Below are positions 11,001 through 18,338 of a stretch of 64,000 nt of DNA, one piece after another. The stretch's first letter is position 1. Every line of letters starts with the position of its first letter. The notes under the pieces were generated by a model, which did no database searches, was not told the origin of the DNA, and saw only the letters and a list, made by a program, of their open reading frames with translations. The DNA comes from Bacteroides intestinalis (lineage in GTDB: Bacteria > Bacteroidota > Bacteroidia > Bacteroidales > Bacteroidaceae), in assembly GCF_003464595.1 (NCBI RefSeq), contig NZ_QRZF01000004.1:372001-436000 (forward strand), given 5' to 3'. Both the position numbers and the translations under genes were made by a program.

Positions 11001-11326
11001 TCTTCCTTAAGTACAATCTGCATTTGCTGGTCATCTTTTACCAGTACCTCTGTTTCTGAGTATCCGATATAACTCAGTAACAGTTTTTTCCCTTTCTCTA
11101 CATCCAAGACAAAATGTCCGTTTACATCAGTGATTGTTCCCGACTTTCCGTCTTTGATTCTCACCGTAACGCCGGCCAGCGGTTCTCCTGAGGCATCTTT
11201 TACCACACCTTTCAGTGGAACAAGATTAGCAGCAAGTAACATCCCTCCCCCTAAAACAAAGGTGAGGGCAACGGCAAAACGCCTGCTTACCAAACTCCAT
11301 TCTAAAAAACATCTTTTTACTTTCAT
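8063..11326 (-). CDS. SusC-type TonB-dependent glycan transporter, pair 1
   Basis: 1087 residues. After the signal sequence comes a CarboxypepD_reg-like domain (LKGVVKDASGEPLAGVTVRIKDG, about residues 37-110), a TonB-box-like EVVVVGYGTAKKVNLVGAV, a plug domain with NISRSLQGMVPGLNI and VESVSVLKDASSAAIYGARG, then a large beta barrel ending in the aromatic terminus YTIGINVTF. It imports oligosaccharides across the outer membrane. There is no STN domain, so direct FecR-type signalling is not expected. It is divergent from the ECF sigma gene at 11490, with 163 nt between them. Confidence 0.95.
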   Translation of the reverse strand: MKVKRCFLEWSLVSRRFAVALTFVLGGGMLLAANLVPLKGVVKDASGEPLAGVTVRIKDGKSGTITDVNGHFVLDVEKGKKLLLSYIGYSETEVLVKDDQQMQIVLKEDAQQLQEVVVVGYGTAKKVNLVGAVDQIDSKQIAERSNSNISRSLQGMVPGLNITFSDGKPSRTPSINLRGTGSIGAGGSALVLINGVEGDLNSVNPADVESVSVLKDASSAAIYGARGAFGVILVTTKNATAGKTKINYNGSFSMHQRTVKTEDGIVSNGLQWTDGWYTAYLEGQEAPPGGINNVFKYSTDWYNELVRRDADPSLDKVRVNDKGEYEYFGNTNWLDIIYKDQNYSTEHNVSISGGNERARYYVSGRYYNQDGIYNAGDEKYTQYNIRSKGEIQINKSLLLENNTDVMIFRSHQPMVMYDRQNITRQAQHQGYPVTMEKNPDGTWTEAAVYIGWAGFVEGTSWQKDNKLDVRNTTTLTYTPIKQQLIFKGDFTYYSSKSTRLRAENQYNYYTGPEIMGTRNTFSSLENMDYNKEYLSSNITGNYIPKFSNSNHYLNVLLGWNLEHQDYKTIQTYRRGLISATKPSFALMDGDYYTTGQGGNEWAYVGFLYRLNYNYKSRYLAEVSGRYDASSKFPENQQWGFFPSGSLGWRISEEPFMKSTRNWLDNLKVRASVGSLGNGNVSPYLYLSTIPIKKTSVILGDALQTYATTPNIVPNSLTWEKSTTYDIGLDVDMLSNRLSMVFDYYQRYTTDMYTVGPTLPAVLGAATPKGNNAEMKTKGWELSVMWRDNFTLANKPFNYSVKAMLWDSRTWVTKFNNPTKLLSTYYEGQEIGTIWGYHIEGLFKDQAEIDAHADQSKLKVSATNILKPGDLKFADLDKSGTVDNGQNTLDDHGDLKVIGNTTPRYQFGLNLSANWNGIGISAFFQGVGKRNWYPHRESAFFWGQYDRPYSYMLKEHTGNNVWTEENQNTDAYWPRYRGYLANGSTKALGIQANDRYLQNIAYVRLKNLQIDYTFNKKFCDKLHLQDLKIYLAGENLLTWTPLNKHTKMYDPEGISAGDADFRSTANTDGDGYGYPILSSYTIGINVTF

Positions 11327-11456
11327 ACTGTTCTATTGATAAAATAAATCAAGAATCCTTTCGGGGTGCAAAGATGGGGGCTACAGATTTCAACTACGCT
11401 ACAAGAAAGTGAAGTTAGGATGTCAGAGAAATGATGGATATTTGGATTGAAACTCT

Positions 11457-11464
11457 TACCTTTG
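11457..11464 (+). promoter_or_regulatory. -7 promoter element for the ECF sigma gene
   Basis: TACCTTTG fits TAnnTTTG and lies 25 nt before the ATG at 11490. The nearest TTTG (11441) is only 12 nt upstream, closer than the usual 19-21 nt, so this is tentative. Confidence 0.4.
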
Positions 11465-11489
11465 TCCATTAATTACATGAAAAGACAAT

Positions 11490-12032
11490 ATGACAGAACA
11501 GGAAGTCAGAAGATATCTACGGAAAATGAGCGAGCAGGACTCCCAGTCTGCTTTCCGGGAATTCTATGATATGACGTACGATCGCCTGTTCCGCATTGCT
11601 TACTACTATACCCATCACGAAGAATGGTCACAAGAGATCGTACTCGATGTTTTCATGAAACTTTGGGAACATCGTAAACAGCTGTTAGATGTAACCAATA
11701 TCGAAGATTACTGTTTCATACTCGTGAAAAATGCTTCTCTCAACTATATAGAAAAAGAGGAACGCCGCCCTACCCTATCAGCTGAAGTTTTACAAGAACC
11801 AGCAGACCAGGATGTATCTCCCGAAGATACTCTTATCAGCGAAGAACTGTTTGCCCGTTATGTAAAAGCCCTCGACCGATTACCGGAACGTTGCCGGGAA
11901 GTTTTTATCCTGATTCGCGAAGAAAAACAGACATACGCACAGGTAGCAGAGAAGCTCGACATCAGTACAAAAACGGTGGATGCACAATTACAGAAAGCAA
12001 CGAGCAGGCTAAAAGAGATGTTATTGAAATAG
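11490..12032 (+). CDS. ECF (RpoE-like) RNA polymerase sigma factor
   Basis: 180 residues. Sigma region 2 is seen in FREFYDMTYDRLFRIAYYYTHHEEWSQEIVLDVFMKLWEHR, and region 4 in LDRLPERCREVFILIREEKQTYAQVAEKLDISTKTVDAQLQKATSRLKEML with its helix-turn-helix. Bacteroides ECF factors of this type normally precede a FecR anti-sigma gene and a TonB receptor. Here the next gene is instead a hybrid two-component regulator, 211 nt downstream, and the divergent SusC lacks an STN domain. The partner anti-sigma factor is therefore not adjacent. The unpaired FecR at 40395 is one untested possibility. Confidence 0.9.
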   Translation: MTEQEVRRYLRKMSEQDSQSAFREFYDMTYDRLFRIAYYYTHHEEWSQEIVLDVFMKLWEHRKQLLDVTNIEDYCFILVKNASLNYIEKEERRPTLSAEVLQEPADQDVSPEDTLISEELFARYVKALDRLPERCREVFILIREEKQTYAQVAEKLDISTKTVDAQLQKATSRLKEMLLK

Positions 12033-12242
12033 TTCATTATACAGGATATCCCCTTCTGTATGCTATTCTACAGCCATAAATGACAGATTTTACAGGTATA
12101 TGTACGATTATTCATGGTACTTTATTTCTTGTTGGCTACTTTTGCTACCTAATAAAAGTGAATTCATATAAATCAATTCATTTTTTTATTCTAATATTCT
12201 AATTACTTTTGTTTGCCATTTATTAATAATCTTGGAATCTAT

Positions 12243-15200
12243 ATGAAACACACAATTTTATTAGCCCTCATATCCCTGATTACTCTCATTCCTAACGCCT
12301 ACGGTGAAATAGAACTCCGGGCCAAGCAAATGAGAACTACCGATGGACTTCCCAGTAACTCTATCCGTAATATATACCAAGACAGTAAAGGATTCCTATG
12401 GTTAGGTACCCTGAACGGGCTTAGTCGCTACGATGGTAATTCGTTTCTTAACTTCCAACCGGAAATTAATGCCAACGGACGCATTTCATTGATAGATAAC
12501 CGAATCAACAGAGTGATAGAGGATCAGAACGGCTTCCTCTGGATAGGTACAGGCCCTGAATTATATAGCTGTTATGACTTGCAGAAAAGCCGTTTTGTGG
12601 ATTTCACCGGAAGTGGAGAATATGAGCAAAATTATGCCTATTCATTATTTGCCTCTAACGGAGACATATGGCTATACCACAAAGCAAATGGTGCACGACA
12701 CATTATAACTAAAAGTGACCGAACCATGACCTCCGTAGAATTTAAAACCGAACGTGGAAATCTGCCGGATAATAGAGTTCAATTTATAACGGAAGATGAA
12801 GCCGGCCGTATTTGGATTGGTACGATGCGTGGGCTTGCATTCATTTCTAAAGGAGATTTTAACATAATAGACAGGAAAAACAATTTTGTAGCTGCCATAA
12901 CACACGAACGGGATATATTCTTCCTGACGGATGACGGCTATATATATTGGTATAATACCACCTCTGGAAAACTATCCAAATCAGCAGAACTTCCTGCCGG
13001 AAAAATACGTTCCAACTGTAAATTCGCATTTAAAAATCAATGGATTATTTTCACTTCCACGGGTACATACAATTATGATTTCAACTCTCATAAGGTGACA
13101 ACTGATCCCAAACTGAACATCAAAGAAGGTATTGTATTCAATGATAACCGTGGTAACTATTGGGTATTCAATCATACTGGGAAAATCTACTATATTCTTT
13201 CAGAAACAGGAGAAACAAAAGAACTACAACTAATACCCAAAGATAAATTAAGCTATATTGATAATGAACGTTATCATATAGTACATGACTCCCGAGGAAT
13301 AATTTGGATTTCAACTTACGGCAATGGTTTATTCGCCTACAAGCCATCTGAAGATAAATTAGAGCACTTCGTTTCTAATACAAAAGATTCTCCCATCGGT
13401 TCGGACTTCCTATTGACCATTATGGAGGACAAGGCGGGAGCTATTTGGGTAAGTTCCGAACATTCCGGATTATCACGCATCACAATATCCAATGAAGGGA
13501 TAACCCGCATCTATCCGGAGTCTCCGGATCTCTTCGACCGTTCGAATACCATTCGAATGTTGAGTCGGACGGACGATGGAAATATATGGATAGGAACTCG
13601 AAAAGGAGGATTATATAATTATGATATTCATTTAAAACCTCAATATAATAATCAGTACCTCCATTCCAATGTTTATTTTATTACTGAGGATGATCGTGGA
13701 AAACTTTGGATGGGAACCCGAGGAGAAGGATTAAAAATAGGAGATACATGGTATAAAAATATTCCTTCCGATCCATCATCATTAGCAAACGATCATATTT
13801 TCTCTATTTATCGTGATAAAAAGGACCGTATGTGGATAGGTACATTTGGAGGAGGCTTGGATCTGGCCGAACCGACAGCCGATGGCAAGTATAAATTCCG
13901 CCATTTTTTCCAGCAAAAGTATGGATTAAAAATGGTAAGAGACCTGTTAGAAGATGAAAACGGTATGATATGGATGGGTACCAGCGAAGGATTTTGCATT
14001 TTCCACCCGGACTCGCTGATTGCCAATAGTGACAATTATCATTTATTCAATAACGTAAATGGTAAATTCTGTTCTAATGAAATCAGATGTCTGTTCCGTG
14101 ATAGTAAAGGAAGGATATGGGTAGGAACTTCCGGGGCTGGGATCAATCAATGTACTCCTACAGATAACTATAACTCTCTGGAATATGAACACTACGGAAT
14201 ACCGGAAGGGCTGGTAAATAATGTGGTAATGTCTATCGAAGAAGACAACCAGGGAAAACTATGGGTAGCAACAGAATATGGTATTTCCAAATTCACTCCC
14301 GAAAACCATTCGTTTGAGAATTACTTCTTCTCCTCCTATACACTGGGAAATGTTTATACGGATAATTGTTCATGTAAGGGAGCAGATGGGAAACTTCTTT
14401 TCGGAACAAATTATGGTTTAACAGTTATCGACCCGAAGAAGATGCTGGGAAATGAAGCTTTCTCCCCCATTGTCTTTACCAATTTAAAAATCAATGGTAT
14501 CCAGATGAGTCCCGAAATGAAAGATTCTCCCTTGGCAGAACAATCTTTGGCGTATTCTGATAAAATCACTTTAAAATATTTTCAAAACTCTTTTATTCTA
14601 GACTTCTCCACTTTCGATTATTCGGACAATGGACAGACTAAATATCGATATTGGTTAGAGAACTACGATAAAGGATGGAGTGACCCTTCTTCATCAAGTT
14701 CTGCGGCTTTCAAATATCTCAATCCCGGTACTTATACTCTTCATGTGAAATCTTGTAATGGAGCCGGCATCTGGAATAACGACGAAACTATTTTAAAGAT
14801 AGTTATTGTCCCTCCATTCTGGAAAAGTAGCTGGGCCATGTTAGGATATGTCATTCTAATCATAGTAGCCTTGTTTTTTGCCTATCGCATTGCCAGCAAT
14901 TTCAATCAATTACGCAACCGCATCCATGTAGAGGAGCAACTGACAGAGTACAAATTAGTATTCTTCACCAATATTTCCCACGAATTCCGTACTCCGCTCA
15001 CATTGATTCAAGGCGCATTGGAGAAGATACAGCGCATTGGCAATATTCCGAATGAGCTGACCTCTCCATTGCATATAATGAATAAAAACACCCAGCGTAT
15101 GCTGAGACTTATCAACCAGTTACTGGAATTCCGAAAAATGCAGAATAATAAGTTAGCATTGTCACTGGAAGAAACTGATGTTATCGGCTTCCTTTATGAA

Positions 15201-16529
15201 ATATTTCTCAGTTTCGGTGATGTAGCAGAACAGAAAAATATGAAATTCCTTTTCAAGCCATCCCTGCCATCTTATAAGATGTTCATCGATAAAGGAAACC
15301 TGGATAAAGTGACTTACAATTTATTATCGAATGCTTTCAAATACACCCCCGCCAATGGTACCATCATTTTTTCCATACAGGTAAATGAGGCAAAGAAAAC
15401 TATACACATCCAAGTTTCTGATACAGGAGTTGGCATTCCCAAAGAAAAACAACATGAGCTATTCAAACGCTTTATGCAAAGCAGTTTCTCAGGTGACAGC
15501 ATCGGAGTTGGATTACATCTTACACATGAATTGGTACAAGTGCATAAAGGCACCATCGAATATAATGATAATGAAGGGGGAGGCTCTATTTTCACAGTTT
15601 GTCTTCCTACCGACAAGACTGTTTATACAGAGAAAGATTTCCTTATTCCCGGCAATGTGCTTTTAAAAGAGATGAATGAACAAACACCCGTTTTGAGTGA
15701 ACGTACTCCAGCCACTTTAGAATCTCCTCAACCAGCAATTCCTCTGAATAAACGAAAAGTGCTGATTATTGAAGATGATAATGACATTCGTGAACTGTTG
15801 AAAGAAGAAATTGGCACTTACTTTGAAGTAGAGGTGGCAGTAGATGGAACATCCGGCTTTGAAAAAGCCCGTACTTATGATGCCGACTTAATCATTTGTG
15901 ATGTTCTGATGCCTGGAATGAGTGGGTTTGAAGTTACTAAAAGATTGAAATCGGACTTTGCAACCAGCCATATTCCTATCATTTTATTAACAGCACTCAG
16001 TTCGCCGGAGAAACAACTGGAAGGAATTGAATCCGGTGCAGATGCTTATATATCCAAACCATTCAGTATTAAATTCCTGCTGGCACGGGCATTCCGCCTT
16101 ATAGAACAACGGGAAAAACTCCGCGAGAAGTTCTCCAACGAACCAGGTATTATACATGCAGCCATGTATTCCACCGATCGTGATAAAGAATTTACCGACC
16201 GTCTGGACATCGTATTAAAAGCCAATATTTCGCGTTCTGACTTCTCAGTAGAAGAGTTTGCCCAGCTTATGAAACTGGGACGTACGGTCTTTTATAAAAA
16301 GATACGGGGTATAACCGGATACTCACCCAACGAATATTTACGCATCATGCGTATGAAAAAAGCAGCGGAATTATTGTTATCGGAAGAACACCTTACGGTA
16401 GCAGAAGTGGCTTACAAAGTCGGCATAAATGATCCGTTCTATTTTAGTAAATGCTTTAAAGGTCAGTTTGGCATATCACCTTCTGTATATCAAAAGGGAG
16501 GTGAAAAGACTCGGGAAGAACCGGAATAA
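12243..16529 (+). CDS. Hybrid two-component system regulator, complete
   Basis: 1428 residues from the ATG at 12243, which begins a proper signal peptide (MKHTILLALISLITLIPNAYG); an upstream ATG at 12213 would bury it. Order: about 14 propeller blades (for example DSKGFLWLGTLNGLSRYDG), a Y_Y_Y domain (YWLENYDKGWSDPSS), a membrane span (SWAMLGYVILIIVALFFAYR), histidine kinase with NISHEFRTPL (His913), N box NLLSNAFKYTPANGT and DTGVGIPKEK, a receiver domain (IIEDDND, phosphoacceptor Asp1220 in ICDVLMPGMSGFE, SKPF) and a C-terminal AraC HTH. It senses a periplasmic oligosaccharide and activates nearby glycan genes. It is likely the master regulator of this locus, with GH43 downstream. Confidence 0.95.
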   Translation: MKHTILLALISLITLIPNAYGEIELRAKQMRTTDGLPSNSIRNIYQDSKGFLWLGTLNGLSRYDGNSFLNFQPEINANGRISLIDNRINRVIEDQNGFLWIGTGPELYSCYDLQKSRFVDFTGSGEYEQNYAYSLFASNGDIWLYHKANGARHIITKSDRTMTSVEFKTERGNLPDNRVQFITEDEAGRIWIGTMRGLAFISKGDFNIIDRKNNFVAAITHERDIFFLTDDGYIYWYNTTSGKLSKSAELPAGKIRSNCKFAFKNQWIIFTSTGTYNYDFNSHKVTTDPKLNIKEGIVFNDNRGNYWVFNHTGKIYYILSETGETKELQLIPKDKLSYIDNERYHIVHDSRGIIWISTYGNGLFAYKPSEDKLEHFVSNTKDSPIGSDFLLTIMEDKAGAIWVSSEHSGLSRITISNEGITRIYPESPDLFDRSNTIRMLSRTDDGNIWIGTRKGGLYNYDIHLKPQYNNQYLHSNVYFITEDDRGKLWMGTRGEGLKIGDTWYKNIPSDPSSLANDHIFSIYRDKKDRMWIGTFGGGLDLAEPTADGKYKFRHFFQQKYGLKMVRDLLEDENGMIWMGTSEGFCIFHPDSLIANSDNYHLFNNVNGKFCSNEIRCLFRDSKGRIWVGTSGAGINQCTPTDNYNSLEYEHYGIPEGLVNNVVMSIEEDNQGKLWVATEYGISKFTPENHSFENYFFSSYTLGNVYTDNCSCKGADGKLLFGTNYGLTVIDPKKMLGNEAFSPIVFTNLKINGIQMSPEMKDSPLAEQSLAYSDKITLKYFQNSFILDFSTFDYSDNGQTKYRYWLENYDKGWSDPSSSSSAAFKYLNPGTYTLHVKSCNGAGIWNNDETILKIVIVPPFWKSSWAMLGYVILIIVALFFAYRIASNFNQLRNRIHVEEQLTEYKLVFFTNISHEFRTPLTLIQGALEKIQRIGNIPNELTSPLHIMNKNTQRMLRLINQLLEFRKMQNNKLALSLEETDVIGFLYEIFLSFGDVAEQKNMKFLFKPSLPSYKMFIDKGNLDKVTYNLLSNAFKYTPANGTIIFSIQVNEAKKTIHIQVSDTGVGIPKEKQHELFKRFMQSSFSGDSIGVGLHLTHELVQVHKGTIEYNDNEGGGSIFTVCLPTDKTVYTEKDFLIPGNVLLKEMNEQTPVLSERTPATLESPQPAIPLNKRKVLIIEDDNDIRELLKEEIGTYFEVEVAVDGTSGFEKARTYDADLIICDVLMPGMSGFEVTKRLKSDFATSHIPIILLTALSSPEKQLEGIESGADAYISKPFSIKFLLARAFRLIEQREKLREKFSNEPGIIHAAMYSTDRDKEFTDRLDIVLKANISRSDFSVEEFAQLMKLGRTVFYKKIRGITGYSPNEYLRIMRMKKAAELLLSEEHLTVAEVAYKVGINDPFYFSKCFKGQFGISPSVYQKGGEKTREEPE

Positions 16530-16586
16530 ATTACAATATTGCATGTATCCGTATTATTTTACTGAAAAACAATACAGATTTCGGCC

Positions 16587-16594
16587 TATTTTTG
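16587..16594 (+). promoter_or_regulatory. -7 promoter element for the GH43 gene
   Basis: TATTTTTG fits TAnnTTTG and lies 30 nt before the GH43 ATG. No TTTG is seen at the expected -33 spacing, which is common for promoters that need an activator such as the upstream hybrid regulator. Confidence 0.45.
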
Positions 16595-16624
16595 TGCTCT
16601 TAATAACCAATACATTTTATTCCT

Positions 16625-18229
16625 ATGAAAAGTATGAGACTCATTTACGTCCTCTTTTTTATTTCCATGTCCTTTGCTCTAAAAGGACAGGAGATTCCTA
16701 AGTACTACGACAACCCGGTACTGTCGGGATTCAATCCTGACCCTTCAATTTGTAGGGTAAATAATGACTATTACATGGTCACTTCTTCCTTCACCTGGTA
16801 CCCCGGAATCCCCATTTATCATAGCAAAGACCTTGTAAATTGGGAAGTTATAGGACATGCCATTGATCGTCCCGACATGATAGACATGAATGGGTTGAAT
16901 GATAACGATGGCATCTGGGCAGTTACTATACGTTATCATAACGGAATTTTCTATCTGATCACCACTGCTCATAAAAACGGAGAAAATTTCTACATAACTG
17001 CCACTGATCCCAAAGGACCATGGTCTGCCCCTGTATGGCTGAAAGATGCAGCAGGAATTGATCCTTCCTTATTCTGGGATGATGATGGCAGATGTTACTA
17101 TACAGGTAATTTCTGGGATTTCAAAAAATCATGGCCTGCACAATGTGCTGTATGGATGCAGGAATTAGACCTTTCCCAAGGAAAACTCGTCGGTGAACGG
17201 AAAATATTAACTTACGGACATGCCAATAATGCAACGTATGCCGAAGGCCCCCATATTTATAAAATTGACGGAAAGTATCTCTTATTGATGGCAGAGGGAG
17301 GTTCAAGTTATCATCATGCCATAACCGCACACCATAGCAAATCATTATGGGGACCTTATGTAGCAGCTAAAGTCAATCCGGTACTCACTCACCGACACTT
17401 GGGCAGCAAGTGCCCTCTGCAAGCTTTGGGACATGCCGACCTTGTGCAAACTCAAAAAGGAGAATGGTATTCGGTTTTTCTGGGAAAAAGAATGCTAAAT
17501 GAGTATAATCCCCTTGCAAGGGAAACCTTTATGTGTAAAGTAGAGTTCGAAGATTTCACTCCGATTTTCAATCCGGGGATGGGCATGATACTGCCTAAGC
17601 AGGAAAGACCGGACCTTCCGTGGACACCTGTTAAAGCTAAACCGGCGCGGGACAATTTTGATTCTCCCACTCTTAGTTCAGAGTGGTACTTCGTAAGGAT
17701 ACCTAAAAAGGCATTCCATAATCTGGCAAACGGTCAACTGACTTTGACATTACAACCAGAAATAGTAGATAGCCTGGTAAATTCAGCTATGATTATACAG
17801 AAAACCAAGCATCATCAATTCAAGGCAACTACCCTGCTGAATTTTCAGACAAAGAAAGATAATGAACAGGCTGGATTGATTCTTTACCGAACTGCCAACG
17901 GATATTACAGTCTGCTGAAAGATAAGTCCGGCATTGTTTTAATAAAGAAACACCTTGAAAAAAAAGAGATCATCGAGCATATCCCATACAACAAACAAGA
18001 GGTGTTTTTATCTGTAGCAGTTAATGGTACAGAAATACAGTTCAGCTTTGGAGAGACTCAGGAGCATATGATAAATATTGGCAGTATTCAGAATGTAGCA
18101 CCTTTATCAGATAACAAATTCAATAAATTCAACGGTACCGGTGTTGGAGTATATGCTACGAGCAATGGGAAACAATCTCGAAATAAAGCTCTCTATGATT
18201 GGTTTGAATATATTTCAGACAATAATTAA
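16625..18229 (+). CDS. Glycoside hydrolase family 43 (beta-xylosidase/arabinofuranosidase type)
   Basis: 534 residues with a signal peptide (MRLIYVLFFISMSFALKGQ; Met4 is an alternative start). The five-bladed GH43 propeller is marked by NPVLSGFNPDPSICRVNNDYYMV with general base Asp39, the pKa-tuning Asp in AGIDPSLFWDDDG, and the acid Glu in YAEGPHIYKIDG. A C-terminal beta-sandwich (about 335-530, starting ARDNFDSPTLSSEWYFVR) is the concanavalin-like module typical of the beta-xylosidase subgroup. The predicted activity is release of xylose or arabinose from side chains in the periplasm. It converges on the GH2 gene with a shared terminator. Confidence 0.88.
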   Translation: MKSMRLIYVLFFISMSFALKGQEIPKYYDNPVLSGFNPDPSICRVNNDYYMVTSSFTWYPGIPIYHSKDLVNWEVIGHAIDRPDMIDMNGLNDNDGIWAVTIRYHNGIFYLITTAHKNGENFYITATDPKGPWSAPVWLKDAAGIDPSLFWDDDGRCYYTGNFWDFKKSWPAQCAVWMQELDLSQGKLVGERKILTYGHANNATYAEGPHIYKIDGKYLLLMAEGGSSYHHAITAHHSKSLWGPYVAAKVNPVLTHRHLGSKCPLQALGHADLVQTQKGEWYSVFLGKRMLNEYNPLARETFMCKVEFEDFTPIFNPGMGMILPKQERPDLPWTPVKAKPARDNFDSPTLSSEWYFVRIPKKAFHNLANGQLTLTLQPEIVDSLVNSAMIIQKTKHHQFKATTLLNFQTKKDNEQAGLILYRTANGYYSLLKDKSGIVLIKKHLEKKEIIEHIPYNKQEVFLSVAVNGTEIQFSFGETQEHMINIGSIQNVAPLSDNKFNKFNGTGVGVYATSNGKQSRNKALYDWFEYISDNN

Positions 18230-18292
18230 AAGGCACATAAAAAGAAAAAATTGCAATAAATTTCTGAAATATCCACCTTATGAGATAAAAAG

Positions 18293-18334
18293 AATGGTCT
18301 CGTGAGATGGATATTTTTATATCACGAGACCATT
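18293..18334. terminator. Bidirectional terminator hairpin
   Basis: AATGGTCTCGTGA (18293-18305) pairs perfectly with TCACGAGACCATT (18322-18334), a 13-bp stem with a 16-nt loop. It is followed by T-rich sequence and lies between the convergent GH43 and GH2 genes. Confidence 0.9.
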
Positions 18335-18338
18335 TTCA

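Noticed and set aside
10286-11059. 257-residue frame opposite susC pair 1
   Set aside because: Antisense to a gene with full SusC motifs; low-complexity composition without any domain.
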